Shown: piece by piece, positions 1 through 6,922 of the stretch
Position numbering within the stretch: position 1 is the first letter of the stretch
Layout of the letters: every line of letters starts with the position of its first letter
From: Candidatus Tepidiaquacellales bacterium UBA6667
Lineage (GTDB): Bacteria > Bacteroidota > Ignavibacteria > Tepidaquicellales > Tepidaquicellaceae
Length of the DNA: 19,571 nucleotides
Assembly: GCA_002455255.1 (NCBI GenBank)
Contig: DKKL01000031.1
Location: forward strand, 1-19,571
Direction: 5' to 3'
The notes under the pieces: model-generated
The model's database searches: none
The model's input: only the letters and a program-made list of their open reading frames with translations
Told to the model about the DNA's origin: nothing
Made by a program: the position numbers and the translations under genes

Positions 1-196
1 TAGCTCCGTTTAAGCTATCTACATAAACTACTGTGCCAGCGTTATCCAAATCAGGATTTATTACTGATGGATTTGGCGATTCTGTGATTGTCTGTGGATT
101 TCTGCTTCCGAACGGATCGGATACATTAAATCCAAGATAGAAACCTGTAATTACTAATAATAGCATTACAGAAAGGTAGAAATATTTCTCTCTCAT
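1..196 (-). CDS. Secreted protein of unknown function, N-terminal fragment
   Basis: Reading down the minus strand from ATG at 196, 65 codons stay open to the window edge, so only the N-terminus is visible. It starts MREKYFYLSVMLLLVITGFYL, a short basic start and a hydrophobic stretch of about 16 residues that fits a Sec signal peptide or membrane anchor. A Pro/Asn/Ser-rich spacer follows, then VVYVDSLNGA at residues 56-65, which looks like the first strand of an extracellular domain. An AAAGG stretch (204-208) lies about 7 bases upstream of the ATG and supports this start. In an organism with T9SS-tailed proteins a long secreted protein is likely, but the domain content lies outside the window and I do not assign a family. 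Confidence 0.7.
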   Translation of the reverse strand, partial: MREKYFYLSVMLLLVITGFYLGFNVSDPFGSRNPQTITESPNPSVINPDLDNAGTVVYVDSLNGA

Positions 197-421
197 TTTA
201 ATTACCTTTGTTTTTAATTAATAATAAAAAGTTCTTTAAATTCTATAAATTGAAATATAGATACTTAAAGTATGTATTTTAGGTTTTAATTTCAAGCAAT
301 ATTATCTACTATTTGATTACAAAATGAGCAGGAACAAAAAAAGGAAAAAATTGTTATTAATATAAATGTTGACAAAAATTAGTATATAAAAAAACAATAC
401 AATTATATAAATTATAATACT
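197..421. promoter_or_regulatory. Divergent intergenic region
   Basis: These 225 bp separate the left-edge secreted gene (minus) from the small exported protein at 422 (plus), so both promoters should lie here. The DNA is almost pure A/T. A 13 bp inverted repeat ATACTT-A-AAGTAT sits at 261-273. A TTGACA hexamer lies at 369-374, but no good -10 sits 15-19 bp beyond it. A TATAAT at 413-418 is only 3 bp before the ATG, too close to act as the -10 of a normal leader. I cannot place either promoter firmly. Confidence 0.4.
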
Positions 422-895
422 ATGAATAAAATAATTATTACAATCATTTCCCTATTTTTTCTTTCAAATTCCGGATTTGCTCAAATCAAAGAAGGTGAAC
501 CTGAATTTAGAAGAAAAAATAATAATACAAATAATCTGATTTTAGGAATTTTTAATCCTAATAATTTTACTATGAATCATTCATTAAATTTTTCTATGGT
601 AAATTCCAGATATGGCAACATTGGAATTACATCCTATACAAATTCAATGAATTATAAGTTTAATGATAAACTGAATATTCAGGCAGATATTACTATGCAA
701 TATTCTCCATTCACAAAGACATCTTTTGGAAGTGCTTTTGACAATCAGTTACAGAATGATTTAAATGGATTAACTCTATCAAGAGTAAAACTTAATTATA
801 AAGTTTCTGATAATGCATTTATCAATGTTGAATTCAGAAATGGAAATAACGGTTTATATGATGACAGATATTATGATCCGTATTACTGGAGATAA
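422..895 (+). CDS. Small exported protein of unknown function
   Basis: A 157-residue protein with a clear Sec signal peptide: MNKIIITIISLFFLSNSGFA, with cleavage likely after the Ala of GFA-Q. The mature part starts charged (KEGEPEFRRKN), then is rich in Asn, Ser, Tyr and Phe, with alternating segments such as LNFSMVNS and KLNIQADITMQYS that suggest beta strands of an outer-membrane or periplasmic beta protein. It ends in an Asp/Tyr-rich tail (YDDRYYDPYYWR). The length is too short for a typical large barrel; a small beta-sandwich or 6-8 strand barrel is possible. There is no obvious Shine-Dalgarno. It precedes the LytR_C-rsfS-pdxA-ftsE run but is separated from it by a hairpin terminator. 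I do not recognise the family. Confidence 0.75.
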   Translation: MNKIIITIISLFFLSNSGFAQIKEGEPEFRRKNNNTNNLILGIFNPNNFTMNHSLNFSMVNSRYGNIGITSYTNSMNYKFNDKLNIQADITMQYSPFTKTSFGSAFDNQLQNDLNGLTLSRVKLNYKVSDNAFINVEFRNGNNGLYDDRYYDPYYWR

Positions 896-927
896 ATTTT
901 TAATTAAATAAGAATTTGCAATTAATT

Positions 928-955
928 CCCCCGATAATAAGGGGGTTTTTCTTTT
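928..955 (+). terminator. Intrinsic terminator or attenuator hairpin
   Basis: CCCCC (928-932), an 8-base loop, GGGGG (941-945), then TTTTTCTTTT (946-955). This is the classic GC stem followed by a U-tract, in an otherwise A/T-only spacer. It lies 32 bp past the stop of the small exported protein, and the U-tract ends one base before the ATG of the next gene (956). The right arm AAGGGGG is also the only G-rich sequence available as a ribosome binding site for that gene, so the same hairpin could hide the site. Confidence 0.7.
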
Positions 956-1447
956 ATGAGAGAAGATTCCAAAAGAAATATTTTAAATGATTTTTTAAAT
1001 ATTGCTATAATTGTATTATTTGTTATAGTCGCATATTTATTATATTCCCTCGTAATGAAGTCAGTGAATACCACAGAAAAAGAAACAGCGATTTTACCAA
1101 TAGTAACTGATACTACCAAGAAAAAAGAGAATACAACCAATCAACCAAATTTAACAATTCAACTTGAGATTCTAAACGGTACGAGCCAAAGCGGAGTGGC
1201 AAGTATTTTCACGGATTTTTTAAGAAAACAAGGTTTTGATGTTGTTGATTATGGAAATTATCAATCAACAGATGAACCAAAGACTTTAATTATAGACAGG
1301 TCAGGCAGTTCATCAAAATGTAAAAAAATAGCCAGTACTCTGGGGATAAGTGAGAAACAGATAATTCAACAATTGAATTCTACTCTATATGTTGATGCAA
1401 CAGTAGTAATAGGAAAAGATTTTAAAGAATTAAAACCCTTCCAATAA
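956..1447 (+). CDS. Single-span membrane protein with LytR_C domain
   Basis: 163 residues: a short charged N-terminus, one transmembrane helix at about 13-34, a Thr/Lys-rich linker (about 37-65) and a C-terminal LytR_C (LytR/CpsA/Psr C-terminal) domain at about 66-155. Seen in the sequence: IQLEILNGTSQSGVA, GFDVVDYGNY and TVVIGKDF, matching the family pattern of an NGT-x3-G-x-A turn, a GF-x-V strand followed by GN, and a closing G-x-D segment. The catalytic LCP phosphotransferase domain that often precedes LytR_C is absent. The start is fixed by the helix, since the next Met (34) would remove it. The gene sits 11 bp before rsfS, a pairing also seen in other bacteria. The role is unknown; a cell-envelope scaffold facing the periplasm is the simplest reading. 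Confidence 0.82.
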   Translation: MREDSKRNILNDFLNIAIIVLFVIVAYLLYSLVMKSVNTTEKETAILPIVTDTTKKKENTTNQPNLTIQLEILNGTSQSGVASIFTDFLRKQGFDVVDYGNYQSTDEPKTLIIDRSGSSSKCKKIASTLGISEKQIIQQLNSTLYVDATVVIGKDFKELKPFQ

Positions 1448-1458
1448 AATAAAAATTA

Positions 1459-1821
1459 ATGACATCTAAAGAACTTTCACAAAAAATTGCAAAACTAATG
1501 TCTGATAAAAAAGCTGAAGACATTATAATTTTAGATTTGCGAAAACTTACTGCTATTACTGATTATTTTGTAATATGTTCAGCAAGTTCCGATACACAAG
1601 TAAAGGCAATATCAGATCACGTATCGAAAGAATTAAGCAAGATTCAGGAAAAGCCCTGGCATAACGAGGGATATGGAAATCTCAGCTGGATATTGCTTGA
1701 TTACGTCGATGTTGTTGCTCATATTTTTTACGGTCAAACAAGAAAATTTTATAATCTTGAAGGATTATGGGGTGATGCAGAAATTGAGTATTACACAGAT
1801 GAAGTAAATGAAAAAAAATAG
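1459..1821 (+). CDS. rsfS: Ribosomal silencing factor RsfS
   Basis: A 120-residue protein of the RsfS/YbeB/Iojap family. Family members bind ribosomal protein uL14 on the large subunit and block subunit joining when nutrients are short. Diagnostic stretches are all present: IILDLRKLTAITDYFVICSA, the later EGYGNLSWILLDYVDVVAHIF (in parts) and the FYNLEGLWGDA ending. Length is normal. No Shine-Dalgarno is visible, so translation probably follows from the LytR_C gene 11 bp upstream. The last 14 bp overlap the start of pdxA, and the overlap contains a run of eight A (1811-1818). Confidence 0.95.
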   Translation: MTSKELSQKIAKLMSDKKAEDIIILDLRKLTAITDYFVICSASSDTQVKAISDHVSKELSKIQEKPWHNEGYGNLSWILLDYVDVVAHIFYGQTRKFYNLEGLWGDAEIEYYTDEVNEKK

Positions 1822-2782
1822 AATTAAACTATTATTAACCTGCGGAGATATTGCAGGAATAGGTCCTGAAATAATTTTAAAAATTTTCAACAAAACTGAT
1901 TTATTTGAAAAATATGATATAAAGATTTGTGCTGATGAATGGATGTTTACGAATTACTTAACAATCCCCGGTCTAAAAAATTTACCTGAAGGTAGATTTG
2001 AAAATTTAGGAATAAAAGAATTTAATTTCACTTCCGGAAAAAGCACAAAAAAAACCGGAGAGGTTTCTGCAATATCAATCTATAGAAGTGTTGAGTTATG
2101 CAAAAATCAAAAGTTTGACGGTATGATTACTTTGCCAATTTCAAAAGAATCTATTAATTCCGCTGGGTTTAAGTTTCCTGGACATACAGAGTTAATAGGA
2201 AAAATTTTAAATGAAAAACCAGTGATGATGTTTTATTCAAACAAATTCATTGCATCATTAATAACTTCACATATACCATTAAAAAAAGTATATAAAAAAA
2301 TTTCTGAGAAAATCATTACAGAAAAAGTAATGCAATTAAATGGAATTTTAAAATCAGACTTTAAAATTAAAAATCCAAAGTTTGGTATATTATCATTAAA
2401 TCCTCATTCCGGGGATAATGGTCTATTAGGTGATGAGGAGTTAAAAGTTATTATACCTGCGATAAAAAAATTGAATAAAAATAATATCAATGCAATCGGA
2501 CCTTTTGCATCTGACGGATATTTCGGATTGAAAAATTTCAAAAATTTTAATGTGACTATTGGAATGTATCATGATCAGATTTTAAATCCATTTAAATTAC
2601 TTTGTTTTGAAGATGGAGTAAATTTCACCGGAGGTTTAAGCATTGTGAGAACATCTCCCGATCATGGGACAGCTTTTGATATTGCCGGTAAAGGGATTGC
2701 TCAAATAAGCAGTACGCTTTCAGCAATAAAACTTGCGGCAAAAATTGCATCAAACAGAAAGGATAAAAATGTTAAAATTTGA
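1808..2782 (+). CDS. pdxA: 4-hydroxythreonine-4-phosphate dehydrogenase PdxA
   Basis: A 324-residue full-length PdxA, which oxidises 4-phosphohydroxy-L-threonine in the DXP-dependent route to pyridoxal 5'-phosphate. Conserved blocks in order: GDIAGIGPEI (13-22; most members have GDPAGIGPE), GHTELIG (125-131), SHIPL (154-158), NPHSGDNG (198-205), GPFASDGYFG (231-240), YHDQ (254-257), and NFTGGLSIVRTSPDHGTAFDIAG (272-294, in parts). The three histidines expected to hold the divalent metal are H155, H200 and H255. It overlaps rsfS by 14 bp and the downstream ATPase by 14 bp, which points to translational coupling. The only deviation seen is Ile for Pro in the first motif. Confidence 0.95.
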   Translation: MKKNRIKLLLTCGDIAGIGPEIILKIFNKTDLFEKYDIKICADEWMFTNYLTIPGLKNLPEGRFENLGIKEFNFTSGKSTKKTGEVSAISIYRSVELCKNQKFDGMITLPISKESINSAGFKFPGHTELIGKILNEKPVMMFYSNKFIASLITSHIPLKKVYKKISEKIITEKVMQLNGILKSDFKIKNPKFGILSLNPHSGDNGLLGDEELKVIIPAIKKLNKNNINAIGPFASDGYFGLKNFKNFNVTIGMYHDQILNPFKLLCFEDGVNFTGGLSIVRTSPDHGTAFDIAGKGIAQISSTLSAIKLAAKIASNRKDKNVKI

Positions 2783-3437
2783 AAATGTAAATTTTGGATA
2801 CCCAAATAAAGAAATATTTAAAGATATAAATCTATTTGTAAATTATGGAGAATTTATATTTTTAGTAGGTGAAAGTGGAATTGGAAAAACAACACTGTTA
2901 AAATTAATTTATAGTGAATTAAAACCAACCGGAGGAGATATAAACTTTGAGGAATATGATTCTAAAAAAATAGAGAATAGAGATATACCATATTTAAGAA
3001 GAAAAATCGGAGTAGTGTTTCAAGATTTTAAGTTAATGAATGACAGAAATATTTATGAAAATATAGCTTTACCTTTATACATAGATGGATTAAAGGAAGA
3101 TAAAATTAAAAAAAGAGTTTATGATATTGCTTCGAAAATTGGGATTATAGATAAATTAAATAATTTTCCCTATGATTTATCAGGAGGCGAACAACAGAGG
3201 GTTTCCATCGCAAGGGCAATGGTTAACGAACCAAAACTTTTATTAGCAGATGAACCAACAGGAAATTTAGATCCATTTATTTCATTAGAAATCGTTAAAT
3301 TATTGAATGAAATAAATGTATTAGGAACCGCAATTATTTTTGCAACTCACAATTTTGATATTGTTAAAAAAATGAGAGATAAAAGGATAATTCAGATAAA
3401 AGAAAATAAATTATTCGAAGTGAAACTTAAAATTTAA
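2769..3437 (+). CDS. ftsE: FtsE-type ABC transporter ATP-binding protein
   Basis: A 222-residue ABC ATPase. Walker A GESGIGKT (34-41), Q-loop VFQDF (Q85), signature LSGGEQQRVSIARA (137-150), Walker B LLLADE (157-162) and switch His in ATHNFD (H194). The segment VFQDFKLMNDRNIYENIALP is very close to the FtsE form, where the FtsEX complex controls septal wall hydrolases; LolD/MacB-like ATPases are the main alternative. I start it at ATG 2769 (MLKFENVNFG): AAAGGAT at 2758-2764 is a fitting ribosome binding site, and an upstream in-frame ATG at 2733 lies deep inside pdxA and adds 12 residues outside the family fold. No ftsX follows; the next gene is convergent after 1 bp. Confidence 0.88.
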   Translation: MLKFENVNFGYPNKEIFKDINLFVNYGEFIFLVGESGIGKTTLLKLIYSELKPTGGDINFEEYDSKKIENRDIPYLRRKIGVVFQDFKLMNDRNIYENIALPLYIDGLKEDKIKKRVYDIASKIGIIDKLNNFPYDLSGGEQQRVSIARAMVNEPKLLLADEPTGNLDPFISLEIVKLLNEINVLGTAIIFATHNFDIVKKMRDKRIIQIKENKLFEVKLKI

Positions 3438-3438
3438 G

Positions 3439-4857
3439 TTATCTTTTATACAAGAAATCCAGAATTTTTTTCCAATCGTTTTTTAAATCATAATCAAAAC
3501 GATCATCGGGTTTAAGATTAAATCCTTTTTCAAGATTTTCAACACCTCTTTCTATTTCCCCGGTAATAAAATAAATTTTGGATTTTTCGTAAAATGGTTC
3601 TGACCAAATGGAATTTATTTTTGAAACATTTTCAAATGCCTGAATTGCTTCATTAAATTTATTAGCTTCTATGAGGGCACATCCGTAATCAAACCAAGCA
3701 TCATAATTTTTAGATTCCAACCGAATTACATTTTCATAGCTTTTAAGTGCATCACTAATATATCCTAAAGCAATTTCTGCGTCTGCTTTAGAATACCAAA
3801 TTTCAGAAAAATCTTTGCACAAGATTAGAGATGAATTAAAATCTTCAAGTGCTTTTACATAATCATCAAGATAATAATAACAATTTCCGCGACCATAAAA
3901 TGATTCATAGTTTTTAGGGTCAAGCATTATTGATTTAGAAAAATATTCAATTGCATTTCTATATTCACCTATTTCTTCGTAAGCATTTCCAATATTATGA
4001 TAACAAAATGGATCTTCGTTTTTTAATTCAAGGGCTTTTTTATAACAATCAATAGCAGAATATAATCTGCCTATAGCAGCATAGGCATTACCTTTGTTAT
4101 ACCATGCAGGAGAAAATTTATCATTTATTGCAATTGCAATATCATAACTCTCAATTGATTTTAGAAATCTTCCCATTCTGTTTAAAACAATCCCCATATT
4201 ATACCAAGCATTAAAATTCATCGGTGACATTTCAAGATGTTTTTTATAGGCAGCAACTGATTCTTCAAACATATCAAGAAAATCATAACAATAACCGAGT
4301 TCATAATAAGCATCACGATAATTGAAATCCATATTTACCACTTTTCTAAAACATTCTGCTGCTTCATTATATTTCTCAAGTCTTTCATAAGCCAAACCGA
4401 GATTAAAAATTGCATCGAGATTTTCAGGTTCCAATTCAATTACTTTAATTAGCATATTAATTGATTCCTCATAAAATTCGAGGTTATCAAGAGTTATTGC
4501 TTTGTTTAAATAAATTTCAATGTCGTTCGGATTTAATAAAATTGCTTTATCATAATATTCGACAGCTTCTTCAAATTTTCCTAAAGCATCACAAACTAAT
4601 GCTTTCTTATGCCAAATATCTACAGAATAAGGATATAACTCTAAATATTTATTTATTAATGGAAGTGAGTCATTGTATTTTTGTTTATCATACAGTTCAT
4701 TAATCTTTTCTTCTAAAGATTCAGGGTCAAAATAATTATACAAATCGGAATTCATTTTATTGGTTTTATTATCATTATTTTTATCCGGTATATTTTTGTC
4801 ATCCCTATTATTATCTTCGTATTCATCAAATTTGTCAAGGTCGTCAAAATCTTTCAT
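3439..4857 (-). CDS. Tetratricopeptide repeat protein
   Basis: 472 residues without signal peptide or membrane helix, so probably cytoplasmic. Residues 1-40 are a highly charged, disordered-looking stretch rich in Asp, Asn and Lys (FDDLDKFDEYEDNN, DKNNDNK). From about residue 45 to the C-terminus run about twelve 34-residue TPR units in register, with the usual signature W-x-x-x-G/A-x2-L/Y...F/Y-x2-A-x2-x-F/Y-x-K-A-I-x-L-x-P, for example AWYNKGNAYAAIGRLYSAID and CYHNIGNAYEEIGEYRNAIE. It should act as a protein-binding scaffold; the partner is unknown. The ATG is preceded by AAAGGAG (4863-4869), one of the best Shine-Dalgarno sites in the window. Its 3' end meets ftsE tail to tail with 1 bp between stop codons and no visible terminator. 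Confidence 0.92.
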   Translation of the reverse strand: MKDFDDLDKFDEYEDNNRDDKNIPDKNNDNKTNKMNSDLYNYFDPESLEEKINELYDKQKYNDSLPLINKYLELYPYSVDIWHKKALVCDALGKFEEAVEYYDKAILLNPNDIEIYLNKAITLDNLEFYEESINMLIKVIELEPENLDAIFNLGLAYERLEKYNEAAECFRKVVNMDFNYRDAYYELGYCYDFLDMFEESVAAYKKHLEMSPMNFNAWYNMGIVLNRMGRFLKSIESYDIAIAINDKFSPAWYNKGNAYAAIGRLYSAIDCYKKALELKNEDPFCYHNIGNAYEEIGEYRNAIEYFSKSIMLDPKNYESFYGRGNCYYYLDDYVKALEDFNSSLILCKDFSEIWYSKADAEIALGYISDALKSYENVIRLESKNYDAWFDYGCALIEANKFNEAIQAFENVSKINSIWSEPFYEKSKIYFITGEIERGVENLEKGFNLKPDDRFDYDLKNDWKKILDFLYKR

Positions 4858-4884
4858 TTATTCTCCTTTAATGATTTAAATCAA

Positions 4885-4911
4885 ATTATATAAAAGTGTA
4901 TATTAAGTCAA
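4885..4911 (-). promoter_or_regulatory. Candidate promoter of the TPR gene
   Basis: Reading the minus strand: -35 TTGACT (4911-4906), a 15 bp spacer, -10 TATAAT (4890-4885) followed by TTG. Transcription would begin near 4878, leaving a leader of about 20 bases that contains the AAAGGAG site. The spacer is 2 bp shorter than the usual 17. The -35 overlaps the left arm of the palindrome at 4908-4923. Confidence 0.5.
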
Positions 4912-4923
4912 GTAATTACTTGA
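4908..4923. promoter_or_regulatory. 16 bp palindrome between divergent -35 elements
   Basis: TCAAGTAATTACTTGA is a perfect 16 bp palindrome in the 154 bp spacer between the TPR gene and the BamB-like operon. Its two ends supply the TTGA of both outward -35 hexamers (TTGACT minus, TTGAAA plus). A dimeric repressor or activator here could govern both directions. The binding protein is not known. A/T-rich palindromes of this length can arise by chance in DNA of this composition. Confidence 0.45.
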
Positions 4924-4948
4924 AAGTGTAAAAATTTTTGGAGATAAT
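4920..4948 (+). promoter_or_regulatory. Candidate promoter of the BamB-like operon
   Basis: -35 TTGAAA (4920-4925), 17 bp spacer, -10 GATAAT (4943-4948); each hexamer differs from the sigma-70 consensus by one base. The start point would fall near 4955, inside a second perfect palindrome, ATACTTTAAAGTAT (4954-4967). The leader would be about 57 bases. Confidence 0.5.
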
Positions 4949-4953
4949 TTTTT

Positions 4954-4967
4954 ATACTTTAAAGTAT
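4954..4967. repeat. 14 bp palindrome at predicted transcription start
   Basis: ATACTTTAAAGTAT, perfect and two-fold symmetric, located where transcription from the 4920-4948 promoter should begin. A close relative, ATACTT-A-AAGTAT, lies at 261-273 in another divergent spacer. It could be a second operator; an AT hairpin this short would be weak as RNA. Confidence 0.35.
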
Positions 4968-5011
4968 TTTTAAATTAAAAGAATTATTTTATATTTGATT
5001 TTCCCGTTACT

Positions 5012-6160
5012 ATGAAAAAATTAATTTTTCTACTGTATCCCCTTATATTTTTGGTTTCTTGTTCATCTTTGAAAATTAAAGATAATATTTCAATAGATGA
5101 AAATTTTGACTGGTTGCAGAGGGGGAGAACTGTATCAAACTTCAATTCCGGAAACGGATTAATAACCGAAAATATCAAACAGATTTGGTCATTCAATGCT
5201 GATGGAGGATTTTCCAAAAACGCAATGCTCGCAACTGACGGAGTTTTGTTCGCTTCAACACTTCGAGGTGAAACATTTGGAATTAATATTTTAAACGGCA
5301 AAGGGCTTGGCAGATTCGGAAAAACAGGGGGAGGGGTTAATTGTCCTTCATTTTACAAAGGGAATTTAATTATTACATTTGATGGAAATGAAGATGCATC
5401 AGCTCTGAGATATGATTTAAAATCAGGAGAGGTAAAATGGAGATTAAACTTTGGAATGGTAAAGTCAGCTCCGACAGTTGAAAATGAATTTATTTATATA
5501 ACTTCAAAAGATTCTTCAATTTATAAAATAAATTTTAATGATGGCAGCCAAGTTTGGAAGTTGAGCTCAGGAACTGATAAAGAAAGATTTGATCAGTTTA
5601 TTTCAACTCCTGTAATTTCAAATCAATTATTATTTGCAGTTACATCCAAAGGAATTCTTGTATGTGTTGATAAGAATTCCGGCAATGTAAATTGGATTAA
5701 AAAAACAGGATTAAATATTTTATCGGATATTTCAGTGGATGGAGAAAATATATATTTAAACTCAGAAAATGGAAATATATTATGTTATGATTTTTCAGGT
5801 AATTTAACTTGGGAAAAAAAGTTTGAGACTTCATTCACATCATCATTTGCATTTTTAAATGAGAATATTTTAGTTTCTGGAATAGATGGATATCTTTATA
5901 ATTTAAAAAAGATTAACGGTGATATGAATTGGAAATTTAAAACTAATGGTGCATTATACAGCAATCCTGTAGTTTATGACAACAAAGTATTTCTGAGTTC
6001 ATTTGACAAACATTTGTATATTATAGATTCGGATACCGGAGAAAAAATTTGGAGTATGAAATTTGAATCAAGATTAAGAACTGCTCCATTGGTTTGGAGA
6101 AATTATTTATTTGTTGCCTGCGATAACAGGGAAATTTATTGTTTTGAATTTTTAAAATGA
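5012..6160 (+). CDS. BamB-like PQQ-type beta-propeller lipoprotein
   Basis: 382 residues. The N-terminus MKKLIFLLYPLIFLVSC is a lipoprotein signal with lipobox LVSC and lipid-bearing Cys17. The rest is a series of PQQ-type propeller blades, each with a GxxxW turn: SGEVKWRLNFG, DGSQVWKLSSG, SGNVNWIKKTG, SGNLTWEKKF, NGDMNWKFKTNG and TGEKIWSMKF. Quinoprotein dehydrogenase catalytic residues are not apparent, so this is a structural propeller like BamB of the outer-membrane protein assembly machine. The function is inferred from fold, length and lipid anchor; other propeller lipoproteins of the same shape exist. No Shine-Dalgarno precedes the ATG. The stop overlaps the start of the PEGA gene by 4 bp. 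Confidence 0.85.
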   Translation: MKKLIFLLYPLIFLVSCSSLKIKDNISIDENFDWLQRGRTVSNFNSGNGLITENIKQIWSFNADGGFSKNAMLATDGVLFASTLRGETFGINILNGKGLGRFGKTGGGVNCPSFYKGNLIITFDGNEDASALRYDLKSGEVKWRLNFGMVKSAPTVENEFIYITSKDSSIYKINFNDGSQVWKLSSGTDKERFDQFISTPVISNQLLFAVTSKGILVCVDKNSGNVNWIKKTGLNILSDISVDGENIYLNSENGNILCYDFSGNLTWEKKFETSFTSSFAFLNENILVSGIDGYLYNLKKINGDMNWKFKTNGALYSNPVVYDNKVFLSSFDKHLYIIDSDTGEKIWSMKFESRLRTAPLVWRNYLFVACDNREIYCFEFLK

Positions 6161-6921
6161 AAAAATTTATAATTATATTAATATTAATTTATACAAATCT
6201 ATTTTCTCAAAGTGACACAGGAGTATATAATGTTAGTTTCACTTCAAATTTTGACAGCTCATTAGTGTATATAGACTCCGTATTTATCGGATATACCCCT
6301 CTTAATAATTACGAATTAGAACGGGGGAATTATTTTATTGAAATAAAAAGAGGAATAGATAACAGAGATTGGGATATTCAGGAAAAAGAATATTTGTTAG
6401 ATTTGGTTTGTGATACTGTATTATCAGCAAATTTCAAGTTTTATTATTTTATAAATTCATCGCCTGCAAATTCATTAGTTTTTTATGATAATATTATATT
6501 AGGAGAAACACCTTTGAGATATTTTACAGAAAACAAATTATTCGGATATTTAATTCTTAAAAAAGAAAATTATGAAGATTTTAAACTTGAACTACAGGAA
6601 AATAAATTTGAATTATTTGGTGTTTTAGAAAATAAAAATTCAAAAATTTTAAGCGAAGAAATAATTTACAATAAGAAGACAAGTTTTAAATCACCGAGAA
6701 ATTATACAGTAATAGGATTGTTATCTGCTGCACTTATAAGTACGGGATATTCAGCTTACAGAACCAAAACTGTTTCAAATCAATTGTATGACAACTATAA
6801 TCTGACAGGGAATCAGCACGACTTAGATAGGTCAAATCAACAGAATATATTTTTTTATATTTCGTTAGGATTAATGCAAGCGGCATTAGGCGGATTAATT
6901 TATTTTTTATTTATAAAATAA
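6157..6921 (+). CDS. PEGA-domain membrane protein
   Basis: 254 residues beginning at the ATGA overlap with the propeller gene. Order: signal peptide or anchor (1-17, IIILILIYTNLFS), a first PEGA repeat at about 24-65 (SSLVYIDSVFIGYTPLNNYEL, in parts, then LERGNYFIEIKRG), a second at about 98-145 (SLVFYDNIILGETPLRYFTE, with a K/G-rich strand), and two C-terminal hydrophobic helices at about 183-200 and 231-253. PEGA repeats are surface-layer-like beta domains, often in exported proteins. The two closing helices place the C-terminus in a membrane, with the repeats probably in the periplasm. The overlap with the BamB-like gene suggests a shared envelope role, which is inference. Confidence 0.8.
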   Translation: MKKFIIILILIYTNLFSQSDTGVYNVSFTSNFDSSLVYIDSVFIGYTPLNNYELERGNYFIEIKRGIDNRDWDIQEKEYLLDLVCDTVLSANFKFYYFINSSPANSLVFYDNIILGETPLRYFTENKLFGYLILKKENYEDFKLELQENKFELFGVLENKNSKILSEEIIYNKKTSFKSPRNYTVIGLLSAALISTGYSAYRTKTVSNQLYDNYNLTGNQHDLDRSNQQNIFFYISLGLMQAALGGLIYFLFIK

Positions 6922-6922
6922 T

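Noticed and set aside
922..1140. 72-codon minus-strand ORF opposite the LytR_C gene
   Set aside because: It lies entirely antisense to a well-supported gene and across the terminator hairpin, and its translation shows no domain.
2733..2768. Earlier ATG for the FtsE-type ATPase
   Set aside because: It adds 12 residues outside the ABC fold and lies deep inside pdxA; ATG 2769 has AAAGGAT at a proper distance.
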